From Eleusine coracana subsp. coracana (Eukaryota > Streptophyta > Magnoliopsida > Poales > Poaceae): a DNA stretch of 64,000 bases. The position numbers were made by a program, and so were the translations under genes. The notes under the pieces were generated by a model, which worked only from the letters and a program-made list of their open reading frames with translations, had not been told where the DNA came from and made no database searches. Positions 44,761-56,650 of the stretch are shown in pieces. The first letter of the stretch is position 1. Every line of letters starts with the position of its first letter. The stretch is from assembly GCA_032690845.1 (NCBI GenBank), contig CM064417.1:22856808-22920807 (forward strand). Direction: 5' to 3'.

Positions 44761-45940
44761 GAGAGAGCATGCCCTTAGGACGAACGGCAACGGCCACAAT
44801 ATGCGTGTCACGAGGTTGAGCCACACCCAGTCGCTTATATTGAAAGTGATCTCTGTGTACCTGTCATTGTAGTAATGTTGGGCATACTGTTGAGCTTGTA
44901 GAAGGCGATCCCGTACTGAGGCCAAGAATAAGTCATGCTCCTCCAGAAGAGAATCCACTAATGGAACACGAGCCGTACCAACATCATATGCCCGTAAGGA
45001 TGGTGGGTTGCGGCCATACACCACTTGAAATGGTGTCTCCTTGAGGGATGATTGATATGAAGTGTTGTAGTAGTATTCAACCCAAGGAAGCCAACGAAGC
45101 CAGTCCTTGGGTTTATCTCCCGTTAGACATCTCAAGTACATAACAATAATGTGGTTGGTTACCTCTGACTGACCATCTGTTTGAGGATGGTAGGCGGAGC
45201 TCATCTTTAACTGTGTGCCGAAAAGATGGAATAACTCCTTCCAAAAGGTGCTAGTGAAGATAACATCTCGGTCGCTGACAATTGAACAAGGCATACCATG
45301 GAGTTTGACAATCTCATCAAAGAAAACTTTGGCAACTGAAATAGCCGTGTAAGGATGGGCGAGAGGAATGAAATGAGCATACTTGGAGAATCGGTCCACC
45401 ACAGTAAGAAGAACTGATTTACCTCCCACCTTAGGTAAACTATCAATAAAGTCCATAGCAATATCTTCCCAAATCTGAGTGGGAACTTCTAGATTCTGCA
45501 ATAAACCGCTAGGATGGGGATGAGATGTCTTATTGCGTTGGCATGTTGAACAATCCCAAACATAATCCTGAACAATGTATCGAGCATTAGGAATGTGGTA
45601 GTCCGACCGGAGCCGATGTAGTGTTTTCTGAACCCCTTCATGGGAAGATCCATGGATAGACTCCAAAAGTTGTTGGATGAGAGGGCAGGATGCCGGAATG
45701 TAGATTTTTTTATTATAAAGAATAAATTACTGATTGCATGACCAAGGTTCTGAAAGTGTACCTTGCTGAATTCGTAAGGGTAATGTGCTCATCTCCTCAC
45801 TAGAAAGAATGAATTGGCGCGGGTTGGAGAAAAAATCAAAGCTGAGGGCTGACAGGGCCATCAAAGTTGAACCTAAAAACACGCGTCTGGAGCATCAGCC
45901 ACCACATTGAGACGTCCAGAACGATATTCCACTAAGAAAT
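44740..45940 (-). pseudogene. Integrase of the Reina-like element
   Basis: Open from 45666 to 44740. Zinc-binding remains (HGSSHEGVQKTLHRL, CSTCQRNKTSHPHP). Catalytic residues present in IAMDFIDSLP, IVSDRDVIFTS and DGQSEVTNHI. It loses the frame near 44770 before the chromodomain. Upstream pieces to 45940 contain the RNase H-integrase connector with stops. Confidence 0.9.
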
Positions 45941-47360
45941 CGTATCCTAATAGCTGAGCCACTGAGTCTGTGGAATGGTGGCCAGGCGTTGATCCAGCAA
46001 ATACTTGAGACTATAGTGGTTAGTACGAATCACAAATTCACGTCCCCATAGATAGGGACGCCAGTGTCGGACAGCCTGGACTAATCCAATGAGTTCCATC
46101 TCATATGCAGCAAGGGAAACATGTCGAGCTGCCATAGGTCTGCTGAAGAAGGCCAAAGCACCTTGTCCCTGCTAGAGAACCGCACCAAAACCTTTTCCTA
46201 AAGCATCATATTCCACAATAAAAGGTTTAGAAAAATCAAGCAAAGTGAGTACCAGTGCAGAAGTCAAGGTTGTTTTGAGGTGGTTGAATGCATTTGTTGC
46301 CTCCAGAGTCCAAAGAAAGCTCTCCCGTCGCAAGAGTTGTGTGAGTGGTTTGGCTATGATTCCATATTCCTTGATGAAGTTGCGGTAATATCCAGCAAGG
46401 CCTAAAAACCCACAAAGTTCCCTGACCGATGTAGGTTGTGGCCAGGCTGTGACTGCCTCAACTTTAGCGGAATCCATGGCCACCCCTTGAGCAGAAATAA
46501 CATGACCGAGGTAGCCCACAGAAGAAACTCCAAATGAGCATTTATACTGTTTAAGAACTAATTGATGAGCTCGAAGGGCCTGAAATACCTGCTGGATGTG
46601 TTAGAGGTGTTTTGACCAGGAGCGACTGTAGATTAATATATCATAAAAAAACCAGAATGAATTTCCGTAGAAAGGGTCCTAGAACATCATTCATCAGAGC
46701 TTGAAAAGTGGATGGGGCGTTAGTTAACCCAAAAGGCATAACCAGGAACTCAAAGTGGCCATGATGCGTGCAAAAAGCTATTTTGTCGATATCATCTGGG
46801 TGCATGCATACTTGAAAATAGCCTAAGCGGAGATCTAGATTTGTGAAGAATTTGGCCCCAAATAATTCATCAAGTACTTCATCAACAACTGGAATGGGAA
46901 ACTTATCTTTAATGGTGTTGTCGTTGAGGGCTCGGTAGTCGATACAAAAACACTAAGAGTTGTTCTGTTTTTTAACCAGGAGCACTGGAGACGAGTGGGC
47001 GGATGTACTGTATCAGATGATTCCCTGCTGAAGCATATCATGGCATTGGCGCTCAATTTCATCCTTCTGGAGCTGGGGATATCGGTATGGCCATACTGCA
47101 ATGGCTTTAGTCGGTTCTTTGAGGTGAATACGATGATCATAGCGGCGGGAGACCGGAAGACCTTTGGGCATGGAGAAAAGATCTTTGAATGAATTGAGTA
47201 AAATGGGTAGTAGGTCAGGGAAAGTACCATCCATTTGCGAAGGATAGTGGGTAAGTACTTCCACGTTCCCGCCATCAGACTTCTTTGTTGTGACGCCAAA
47301 ACTTCATGGTGAGCTGCTGGAAATCCCATGTAATAGGACCTAAGGAACTGAGCCACTAGA
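45941..47360 (-). pseudogene. Reverse transcriptase and RNase H of the Reina-like element
   Basis: RT begins at about 47264 (KGLPVSRRYDHRIHLKEPTK, YRYPQLQKDEIERQCHDMLQ) and continues in another frame after a stop (FPIPVVDEVLDELFGAKFFT, FEFLVMPFGLTNAPSTFQAL). The YFDD-equivalent site at about 46650 is lost to a stop (FL-stop-YINLQ). The frame 46519-46172 holds the connection region (GYLGHVISAQGVAMDSAKVE, FLGLAGYYRNFIKEYG), and 46156-45947 the RNase H end (YEMELIGLVQAVRHWRPYL, VIRTNHYSLKYLLDQRL). Dead. Confidence 0.9.
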
Positions 47361-47436
47361 CACCTAATACAATGTCGAAACCTCCAAAGGAAATGGTGTA
47401 GCAGTCAATAGATAAAAGTTCTTGGTTGATTGAGAT

Positions 47437-47870
47437 CTAAAGGTTGCGGCTACACCCCATGCTAGCAATTCGATCACCATTGGCCACGACAACATTAACT
47501 CCTGATGCAATAGGACATACAGGCAACTGCAGTGTATGACAGGTATCCATATTGATGAAGTTGTGGGTGGAGCCTGAGTTGAGAAGGATGGTAATCGTAT
47601 AGTTGTTGACGCGAGCATCCATCTGCATCGTCTGGTGTGAGTTGAGTCCTGTGATAGCATGTAGTGAGATTTTTATAGGCGAAACCGGCTGTGTAGATGC
47701 GTCCCCTGGCTCCTCTGGCAGTGGTGGGGCAGGAAGAGCTCGAGCAAAATCCTTGGCTAGTGCTATAGCTGAGTTTAAGCATGGCTGTTGGCGAAGTTCC
47801 AGCTCGATTTTGAGGAGGTCTGTGAGACCAGTGGCGCAGAGCATGGGCCTGATGGACTGGCCACAGAAAC
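47437..47870 (-). pseudogene. Protease of the Reina-like element
   Basis: The frame 47844-47437 contains ISLHAITGLNSHQTMQMDAR and the active-site segment ITILLNSGSTHNFINMDTC, where the usual Asp of the D-S-G triad is Asn. It therefore should not cleave. Followed by VVVANGDRIASMGCSRNL. Confidence 0.88.
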
Positions 47871-48532
47871 TCTAGCTGCGTGAGATGTTCCATAAATCTG
47901 GTGATGTAGTCATCGAGGGAACCTGTTTGGCGCAAATGAAGAAGAGACCCAAGGTGATTGCTGCTGGATGGAGCCCCAAAGCGATCCTTAATTGCAGTGC
48001 AGAATTGTGCCCAAGATGGAACCCCTTCGTAGCATTTGAGCAATATATACCATGGCAAAGTGATTCCCTTAAGGTGAAAAGCCGCCAACTCCACACGTTC
48101 CGCATCGGGAACGTTCTGATTGAGAAAAAATTTCTCGCAACGGAACAGCCATGGAAGAGGGTCAAAAGTACCATCAAAATCCGGAAACGAAAGCTTGTAA
48201 GAGACATGGTGACCTGGTTGGCAGTTTGGTGATGATCCCTTGACGATCTGATCCTCCGGGGATGAAAAATTTGGCGGTGTCAGATTGATGTCCACCTCCA
48301 AAAATTTGTCGTGATCGCCTCCCGTGAGTGGCGGAGGGCGGTAAGCTGGGGTGGGGAGCACCTTTGGCTGTACCAGATCTGCTAGGGGGCAGATCCGGGA
48401 CAATTGTTCTTGAGAATGCATGGTGATGCTCCGGATCCAATATCTAATTGCCCCAAAACCTTCCATGTTCATGGCGTGAGGATCGGTCCCTGCCGTGGAA
48501 TCCATGGTGAGAGAAAAAACCTGACTCTTCAT
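47871..48532 (-). pseudogene. Gag of the Reina-like element
   Basis: ATG 48532 (MKSQVFSLTMDSTAGTDPHA) opens a frame through the capsid: YKLSFPDFDGTFDPLPWLFR, FHLKGITLPWYILLKCYEGV, SLLHLRQTGSLDDYITRFME. The frame is lost near 47850, before protease. The start lies only ~8 bp from the LTR and overlaps the primer-binding region. No zinc knuckle is seen, which is not unusual for this clade. Confidence 0.87.
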
Positions 48533-48538
48533 ACCAAG
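48521..48538 (-). promoter_or_regulatory. Primer-binding region of the Reina-like element
   Basis: ACTTGGTATGAAGAGTC on the - strand directly follows the LTR. Its TTGGTATGA part resembles an initiator-Met site TTGGTATCAGAG with changes. It overlaps the gag start codon. Confidence 0.6.
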
Positions 48539-48539
48539 T

Positions 48540-48911
48540 TGTTATGCGCATAAATTGAGGAGAAAGAGAAGGGAGGAAGGGCGGCGTTGGCAGCAGCAGC
48601 TTGGCGGCGGCGGCACTGTAACAGCGGTGGCGCTAGGGCAGCAGCGCTAGGGAGGAGGCGGCGGCCGAGAGAGAGAGAGAGATTTTAGGGTTTTACCCTT
48701 TTAATCCTACTTGTCCTTTATTGATAATCTGCCTCTCTTTATATAAAGAGGACATAACTTGGCTCCTAAGGAACATAACTTGTCCCCTAAAGAACCTATT
48801 ACAAAAGTGGGTTGTGTATACTGGGCCTTGGCCTATTATATTAAATTAACTAAACTGGTTTAATCACTAATATTCCAAGGGCGGCGCTTATAGTGGCGGC
48901 CCACCATAACA
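48540..48911 (-). repeat. 5' LTR of the Reina-like element
   Basis: 372 bp, TGTTATGCGCATAAATTG to CACCATAACA in plus coordinates, followed by the CTTTG duplication. Confidence 0.95.
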
Positions 48912-51900
48912 CTTTGTCTCCATCGGCTTGCTATCTATCAGTCGAGTATGTACATATGATGGACAACTGAGTGCACACACATGGATGATGGACGCAGGGA
49001 AGACAAGATGGGCCATGATGTATTTTTTATGGACTAATCTGGACGTCATGCATGGAGGCAAAATTCACTGATAAAAAACCAAGCCCATGCGTGGTGCGAA
49101 GACAACCAATATTAATTTCCACCATCACTGTCATGAGAGGATTTTTAGCAAGGGAATATAAGAATAATAAAGACAGAGGTTGATGTATTGCCCATCGGAT
49201 GTCCATGTTTTTACTGAGGATCTTATGTTCAGAATCAAGAAGGCACATCATCAGGCGTTCGATGGTAAGCTACAATATTACCAATGGACCATTGGACTTC
49301 AGTATGAGGCATCGACCAAGCAGCATCGGGCTCGAAAACATGAAGTTCTCATCAATACAAACATTCTGCACAAGTATACAAGGTTGATGAAGTGTTTTAG
49401 CAGTTGGCATGAGCAGAGACTCGCCATTACTTGCCAGTTGAAGCATGGACTCATTGATGATTAATTTAAGTTCTTTAGCTTTCTTCAAGTCTTTGGCCTG
49501 TTGACAGTCATCATATATCTGGTGGATTACCTCCTGCTGTGTAGTCCGATCGGCAGTGCATTTGTGAACGTTCAAGACAGCTTGGGTCAAAGGCTATAGA
49601 TGTTCGTTTGGTCAGCTAGCAAGCGATAGTTAATTCAACCATACTATGACAGCGTTGATCACATAGTCAAGCATATCAGCTGGCATGGTGGTGTCCGGGC
49701 TACATATGACTACAAGACGTAGCCTACTGATGCATGGATTATCTCAATGATGACCAGATTCAAAGGAATGTGAAGATCAGAATTCCACTGCATGACTATG
49801 GAAATTGGCTGGCTGGCCGCGTGTAAAATTGGCTTCACTATGTGCACGACAGGCCTATCTGGAGTTGACTTCTTGGTGTATCAGGAGGCTGCAGCTGAGT
49901 CATTGTTGCCATTTATTGTCAGTTTATCCAATGCCTTTTATCAGTCTTTAAATCTTATTTTGTCACCCGGCACATTGGTGTTGTCTCGGTTAAGTCTAAT
50001 CCATCCAAGCGTTACGACAGTATAAGTCTTTTTGGCATGATAATTCATAACATGAAGGAGTGACATGGAAATTACTAGCAACCAATAATGAGGAAGATGC
50101 CAATGTTGATCGTAGACTCGGGGGGCATCGGCACTCAGAATAGAGGTATGATGGTGATTTATTTCTGGAATATCTGATGGGTGCCCTATCGAGTTAATTG
50201 GTGGTTCACAGAGCTACTTTATCGTTGGAAGTCAGATTAATTAATTACACGGGACATGCAAGTGGAGGATACTTCAGAAATTAGAAAACAAAGGCATGAA
50301 GTCAATTATGCATAGGAGAGCAGTATGAGTCTGGGACTTCGTGCGTAGAAAATAGAAGTACCAGTCTGCTTGTGGTATCCTTATGAGAGTCAACTCGATA
50401 ACTGTGGTTTCGGCGTATTATCATGAAGAGAGGTCTGTTTATCCTTGTTTGAACTTTAAGAGTGTCAGCTGAAACATTTATGCAAGCCTTAAGCTAGACA
50501 CGATGATGAAGAATTCGAATATCAATTGGAGTTGAAATTTTAAGTCTAAAGCACAGGTTCGGCATGTGGGAGATTTGGTGTGCTGTAAACTCAGGTTTGT
50601 TGGTCTTGACTGATTGGATCGGCAATCTGTTTGTGATTATTGGAGCAGCCGCGACCTGGCTTGTTGCATTGGTTGTTTCTTCTTGTCGTTGATGAGTGAC
50701 TGCCCTTTTTTGTTATGTTATATTGATGATTGGCAGATGGTGGGGAGGAGAAGACGATGACCTCAATTATTCTCGCTTAGAGACTTGGATGGCATCGGCA
50801 CTGAGATTATCATTGGTTTCAATGTCATCAGTACATTGGAGATGAAATTTGACAAGATATCGACACAGGATTGATAAGCCGGTTTGGGAATTGGAAGGGA
50901 AAATGAAATATTTGTAAGGCTTGGCGAGGAAATAAGGCATGATGGCACCTAGTCTGTGATTGGCTTGTTGTGAAGAATGCTGAAGAAGTTGTGGGCCACC
51001 AAATCAATAAGAGTGACAAAGAAGAATTCAGGAGAAGAACCAGCCATCAGTATGGTTTCATCGGCTATCATTGACAGAGCCATAGATACGGAAGAAGCTT
51101 GCGATGGGAACACTAGTGATGGTTTTGCTGGGATGGCCAGTTTAGACACCGATGAGATTTATAGTTTCAAGGTTATGACCAGTTGAGTGTTTGATGTATT
51201 TACTCATCGGCTGTATTGGAACCATTAGGATTGGCAGTTAAGCCGATGACAACGATGGAAGAATTTAAAGAAGTTTATGAAGCTGGATCTTGATGTTGTG
51301 TTTGAGCCGATGAAGCACTCAATATACAAGATCAGATGGAGAGGGGAGCGTGACTACGTGAGGTCCTTAACATATGTTGCTGTTGGGATCACGAGTATGC
51401 ACAGATTTCAATCACATTATTATGAGGAGGATTTGGGTTTGGAAGTCAAGATGCTTTATAGCTCATGACATGGAGGCCTCTCGGCACTCACAATACAAGT
51501 TTGAATTATCTCTGGTTGCTGCTGCTTGACATTTTTTCTCTAAAGCTGGAGTGACGTGGCCCTATCATGAAGTTACCTGGTCCACAAATCTGGTGGAGTT
51601 GTGTGGACCTTGGTTTAGGTTTTACCTTTAGTGGACTCAACATCAAACTATCACACCAAACTATGGTCATCGATTCTGGAACTCATAGCCGATTGAAGTA
51701 ATCTAATATTGAGGATATTAGCAACAGATGCCGTGTCTGCAGAGCTCATATGAAAGATCATCTTGACACAGGGAGCAATTAGTGGCTGATGAAGAGGAAG
51801 AAGTTGGTGTCCATTTGTCGAGAATAAAGTTTAAGTCCAACTCATGGACACCGGCACTAAGAATAGAAACAATGAGCTGATGGATATTTGAAAAGAGTTG

Positions 51901-51965
51901 CTTGAATGTGCAAGAGGAGAAGAATTTCGGGACATAAAATATTATATTCCAAAACTGGGGGCACG
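48912..51965 (+). other. Interior of the LARD-like element, right part
   Basis: 3.05 kb with no supported gene. A short - strand frame (49590-49270) has a Lys-rich helical segment (QQAKDLKKAKELKLI) and could be a trace of a Tat-type antisense ORF, but similarity is too weak to claim. It ends in the purine tract AAACTGGGGGCACG before the LTR. Confidence 0.55.
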
Positions 51966-53662
51966 TGTTGACACCAGATTTTGATAATCCTGTGAGCTGT
52001 TCACATGTCGGTGATGAGATTTGGCAAACAAGATTAGTGATGTTGATAATAGTGGTTGGGTGCTGGAGCAAGACTTCACGTGTTGTGCAAAGAAGAACAA
52101 ATTGTCATATTTGTGTCCGGCATGTGTGTAGCAACAGCTTGATAGAGAAGTTTGCACGAAGGAAATATAGGAGAATTAAGTAGTGAGCAATGCTACCAAA
52201 GGAAATTGTGGTGAAGACGTACCAGATGAAGACATCGACAAAGAAGGATATATTCTACGTTGGCGTATGCATAAAGGAAGGTTTAAACCAAGTCAGATAA
52301 TATACGTGCTTGAGGAGAAGGTCATACGTGAAGGAGACCGCACAAGATTTTAGTTGTCTAATAATGGGACTAGCGTCATTGGCAGAATATTTTAATATTT
52401 GAATAGGATGTTGATAGATTCCATATAGAAAAGGATCGGTTGTGATCCCGCATGCCTAGTTAACATAGTTTAGTTTAGCCTGAGGATTTTTCCTTGTAAA
52501 GCAAGTCCGCACTACCCTACATATATGAGGTGGTGATGGCAAATTGTAATCATCTCTCGATCAATACTACTCTTCGGCACATCGCCAACTCTGGAAACAG
52601 GTATACCCCAACGGGTTCGTCGTAGAGAGCGGGATCTCCGTGATAGATGTAGTACTCGTCACCCCGGCGGTTCGTCGTCATGAAGCGGGCTGCATCGACT
52701 AGTTTGACCTCGACGACATGGCGGATGACTCGCCACCCCGGTGATCATGACAACCTGCCCAGGACTATCTCGTCGCAGACCGATCTTCTGGTTAGTTCGT
52801 CGTGGTTGCTAGTTATCTGATATACTAGATCTTTCTAGGTTGTTTTGCTAGGATTAGCTGCATACTGTCTTAGGAAACCAATCTATCATAGTTAATTCTA
52901 GCGATTCAATCTAGTCTGATCTGTATATTCGAGTCACCTCTGAATAGATTTTAGCGATTAGATCTAGTACTGTGTGGGCGTTCGTTCGTTCCAAGAACTG
53001 TCTCGGCTCAAACCGATCTTCTAGAATATCTAGAACTGTCTCGATTAAGTCCGATCTTCTAGTTGGACAACCATACAAAAACGATCTCGTCGCGAGGTTC
53101 TGTTCGGGGTATCGTTAAAGTGTTTAGCCGACGAGTTATCTTTTTACTAGCAGCAGCCGATAGATATTTACATTTTTTATTATTTTATCGGCTCTGGTTC
53201 ATGTCCATCGGCTTTAGGTATTGCACTAGCCTTATTTGTCTAGCCGATGAATCATCATATAGTTTATTTATCAGTGTTGTATCGGCTAGGTATTGTGATT
53301 CTATGAACTGGCCGATATAATATTAATTATTACAATCAGTCTAGTGCGCATTGACTTGTAGATTTATGCTTTGTATTATTAAGATAAAGCCAATGCTTAA
53401 TCATGTACTTAGCCTGAATCGACTTTGTGCATGTATCGACATTGACTCTGGGCCTGCATCGACTTAACCCGCATCAACTCTGTACCTAGAAGCCATTGTT
53501 GGTCGACTTGCAGGTGCACACCTTGTCAATGGAATGGTCAAACTGACTGGCATGCCGCGCACCATCTACAGCGCGCCATTAGACCTGCACTGGATCTAAG
53601 CAGATCTCCCAGGCATTGTGTTTGCACGCGGAGGATCAACAGTCTATTTTTTCACGTCAACA
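51966..53662 (+). repeat. 3' LTR of the LARD-like element
   Basis: 1697 bp with 7-bp inverted ends TGTTGAC/GTCAACA. It contains a CTACATATATGAGG promoter-like site near 52518 and several GATCTTCTAG/AACTGTCTCG repeats around 52995-53060. Confidence 0.88.
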
Positions 53663-54045
53663 CTCTCTTATGATACCAGGTAAGATACCTTTCAACCAAT
53701 TTGCAACCACTTTGGAGATAATTTTGTAAACCACGTTGCATAAACTAATCGGGCAAAATTGAGATACCTTTTCTAGGTTATCAATCTTTGGAATCATAAT
53801 GATGGTGGTATCATTCCATCCCTCTGGTATTTTTGCCGTATTTATAGCTTGCAACACCTCATGTACCAGATTATCCCCCAACATATTCCAGAAGCGTTTA
53901 TAGAAGACAGCATGTAGGCCATCCATCCCCGGGACTTTCAAATCACCAATATTGAAAAGTGCATTTTTTACCTCCTCACCCGTGAAGGGTGCTAGCAGAT
54001 CCCGGTTCATCCCCGCTATGACAAAAGCCTTCACGACTCGAAGGA
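53657..54045 (-). pseudogene. LINE reverse transcriptase N-terminal part
   Basis: LLAPFTGEEVKNALFNIGDL, KVPGMDGLHAVFYKRFWNML, NDTTIIMIPKIDNLEKVSQF, PISLCNVVYKIISKVVANWL: the region before the YADD box of plant L1 RT. The frame begins just after a 22-bp run of C (54046-54067). Confidence 0.9.
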
Positions 54046-54067
54046 CCCCCCCCCCCCCCCCCCCCCC
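54046..54067. repeat. Poly-C run (22 bp)
   Basis: Uninterrupted C run inside the LINE, between endonuclease-RT linker and RT. It could be a real homopolymer expansion or an assembly artefact. Confidence 0.9.
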
Positions 54068-54694
54068 GGATCCTAGTTCTGCGTCTCCGACGAGAATAGA
54101 TCAACAAAGTACTCCTTCACTATCGAACTCATTTTATCTTTGTACTCATGTCGCTCCCCATTCTCATCAACAAGACTCTTGATTGAGTTTCTTTTCTTCT
54201 AGCCCGAGGCAAAATGCTGACCACCATATTTGAGCCAGTTCACCCTTGCCCTTTGCACCCAGACAATCTCTTCTTGCTCCAACAGTAGTTCGACATGTAC
54301 CAAAATTTCCCTTTGTGCCGCAATATTTTCATCCGTGAGTGGGCCTCTCCTGATCCTCTCAAGTTCTCACTTCAGCTTTTTCAACTGTTTTGTCGGCCCC
54401 TTTAAAACTTCCTTATCCCAGGTATGCAGGTCCTCATGTACATCACACACCTTCTGTAGAAAGCTAGGTGCATACCCTTTAGCTTTTGCTCTTGCCCATG
54501 CTGCTTGCACCATGGCTTCAAACATTACTTCTTTCAACCATCTAGCTTCAAAGCGTTTCTTCTTATTCTCCCCATGGTTTGTTTCCTGGATTTTAGTATG
54601 CACGATCAATGGCCTGTAGTTCGACTTCGTCATCTCCCCATTCACCAAGCGGGCATTTGGAAAGATAATATTCCACCGTGCATTGGCCATACCT
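54068..54694 (-). pseudogene. LINE ORF2 linker between endonuclease and RT
   Basis: The frame 54690-54367 carries NARLVNGEMTKSNYRPLIVH, ETNHGENKKKRFEARWLKEV and WDKEVLKGPTKQLKKLK, the usual region between the plant L1 endonuclease and RT domains. Degraded toward 54070. Confidence 0.8.
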
Positions 54695-55305
54695 CTATCC
54701 AGTCTTTACTGGATCTTCCCTCTTCCAGGTAAATATATCTCCCACAAATCCAATGTCTGATAGTGAACAGTCATCAAAAGCGTCATGGAATGTCTGCAGC
54801 TGATGCTCAGACCTCATTCTTCCTCCCTCCTTTTCATGATTAAACATAATCTCATTAAAGTCGCCTAGAACTAGCCATGGCCGATCCATCGATGCATGAA
54901 GCATGCGGAGAGCCGACCATGTCCTCACCTTTTGGTAACAATGTGGATCACCATAAATCCTCGTTAGTCTCCACTCCTCTCCATTGTTAATGATTACATT
55001 GATATAATTTTTCATGATGGCTCCCGCTGTAACCGAAATGTCATTCCTCCAAAACACCACCAAACCCCCACTGCGCCATCGCTCTCATGAATCAACAAAT
55101 GGTCGCAATGTGTCTTTCACCTTAATTTTTCTGCCTTAGCTTTATCTAAATTTGTTTCAGACAGGAAAAACACATCAGGTTGTTTGCACTTCTGGACATC
55201 CAGAAGCGCACGAACTGCTCGGGGGTTGTTAAGCCCTGGCAGTTCCACGCTAAGATTTTCATTGCTTCCAGCAACCCTCCTCGACAAAGGACACTGATAT
55301 ATCAA
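54695..55305 (-). pseudogene. LINE endonuclease (APE type)
   Basis: The N-terminal piece 55305-55117 contains NNPRAVRALLDVQKCKQPDV and FFLSETNLDKAKAEKLR (catalytic Glu of SET). After a shift, 55063-54695 contains WRLTRIYGDPHCYQKVRTWS and DRPWLVLGDFNEIMFNHEKE (GDFNE motif). This enzyme nicks target DNA for target-primed reverse transcription. Broken between the two parts. Confidence 0.88.
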
Positions 55306-55429
55306 TTTGCTTCTTTACGCTAGGTGCTCTCGCTTCCATCCACTACCTCTTCTTCTCTTGAACTTTCTCTGGACTTTCGTGCACAGCGTTGTTCTCAATC
55401 ATCAACACTTTTCCAGTGACATGTCCCGG

Positions 55430-56640
55430 CTATGTAGGATCCGAGTCCCCATCCCGGTCCTCTTGCTCATACTCCATCTCATCTCCTTCATAGTCCTCGT
55501 TTAACCCCCTGTCTCGACCTCTGCCACGACCAGTGCGAACTTTTCCTCTTGAGCCACTTCGGCCCCCAGGGCGGCTATAGGAAGATAACCCAAAAGGCAC
55601 CATCAACCAGTCCCCCCATCCACACTTAGTAGCATCATGGAGACCATCTCCACACTCCATGATGTCATGCCCTATCAATCCATAAACATTGCAGAAAATT
55701 GGTAATTTCTCATATTGAACTAGATACCTATTTCTCTCCTTTAGCATAATTGAGACAACCCTGATTAGTGGCTCATCTAGATCAAGAGAAACTCTTGCTC
55801 TCAGATAGGGTGTGGGGTCGATCCTTCCTTCATCAACTATCACCGTGATAGGTGCTTCACCCACCTTCACGACCACTTTTTCCGCCAGTTCTCTCTTCTT
55901 CATCAGACCCTCCGGGACTCCTTGTATTCTAGTCCAAACTTGAGTCTTATTGAGCTTGTGGTCATGGATATTGCTAAAACTATCATATTCTTCAAGCACA
56001 ACTGTCGCTCCACGGAACAGCCATGGTTCTCCATCCATGACGCGGTTCGAGTCGCCCAGGCATTGGAATTGAATTAGAAATAAGTTTTCTCCCTTCACCT
56101 TAAACGTTACTACCTCCATTCCAAAATATAAGCATTTGTTGACTTTTTGATATTACATTTGACAGTTTGTCTTATTTAAATATTTTTTAAAATTATAAAA
56201 ATAAATAAGTCATATTTAAAGTATATCTAATAACAAAATAATTTATCACAAAATAAATAATATTTTCATAAAATTTTTAAATAAAAAAAATGATAAAAAA
56301 TAGTCTTCTAAAAGTCAACAAATGCTTATATTTTGGAATGGAGGGAGTACCTCCTTACCAGTTGACCACGCAATTCATATCGCGTTAAGCAATGCCGCAT
56401 GGCTGAACGGTTTTTGGGTATGAACCCTAAAAAGTGCCAGCCAATGGGTCTCTACCATCAATCCCTCGATCTCCTCGGAGAAATCAAGTTCCTCCTCCTC
56501 TTCTCCCACTAGTGTTAGGTTCTCCAGCTTCTACTCCAGGCTCATCCCGGATCCCTTCGCCTCATCCTCCATCTTGCCCTTGTTCTTCTCCTCCGATGAA
56601 CCTCCCTGAATACCCATCATGCAATCCTGTGCATGGGGTT
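55430..56640 (-). pseudogene. LINE ORF1 (DUF4283-like RNA-binding protein), interrupted by a MITE
   Basis: The frame 56119-55430 reads NLFLIQFQCLGDSNRVMDGE, PWLFRGATVVLEEYDSFSNI, a degraded zinc knuckle FCNVYGLIGHDIMEC (second Cys is Tyr) and an Arg/Gly-rich tail (GRGRGRDRG). The N-terminal part continues to the right of the MITE at about 56600-56370 (EEIEGLMVETHWLALFRVHT, AALLNAIRYELRGQLVR). Typical of plant L1 ORF1. Confidence 0.85.
56113..56347. mobile_element. Stowaway-like MITE (Tc1/mariner type)
   Basis: 235 bp, AT-rich, with long inverted ends (CTCCATTCCAAAATATAAGC ... GCTTATATTTTGGAATGGAG and GGAG), bounded by TA at 56111-56112 and 56348-56349. The left end lacks about three bases of the CTCCCTCC start that the right end has. 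It sits in LINE ORF1. Confidence 0.93.
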
Positions 56641-56650
56641 GGAAATTAAG

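Larger units (their letters stand above)
44039..48911 (-). mobile_element. Reina-like chromovirus (Ty3/gypsy), complete but inactivated
   Basis: 4873 bp with LTRs of 373 and 372 bp, ends TGTTAT...ATAACA and a perfect 5-bp duplication CTTTG (44034-44038, 48912-48916). Interior order on the - strand: gag, protease, RT, RNase H, integrase, chromodomain. Short LTRs and compact size fit the Reina clade. The LTRs differ at about 26 of 373 positions by eye (about 7%), so it is older than CRM-like copy 2. Confidence 0.95.
41763..53662 (+). mobile_element. Large LTR element without recognisable gag-pol (LARD-like), 5' LTR truncated
   Basis: A 5' LTR remnant (41763-42131) and a full 3' LTR (51966-53662, 1697 bp, TGTTGAC...GTCAACA ends) match each other. 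Next to the 5' LTR is a primer-binding site TTGGCACACCCGGTGGGAC; before the 3' LTR is a purine tract AAACTGGGGGCACG. After removal of the Reina-like insertion (44039-48911), about 5.0 kb of interior remain in which I find no gag, protease, RT or integrase signature on either strand. This fits a large retrotransposon derivative mobilised in trans. Confidence 0.8.
53657..56650 (-). mobile_element. L1-type LINE remnant, 3' truncated
   Basis: On the - strand: ORF1 (about 56650-55430), endonuclease (55305-54695), linker and the first part of RT (54034-53657). RT breaks off at the LTR of the LARD-like element, so the RT catalytic part and the 3' tail are gone. Many stops and shifts. A Stowaway MITE interrupts ORF1. 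Confidence 0.9.

Noticed and set aside
56045..56060. GGTTCGAGTC as a tRNA T-loop
   Set aside because: No acceptor or anticodon arms around it; it belongs to LINE ORF1.
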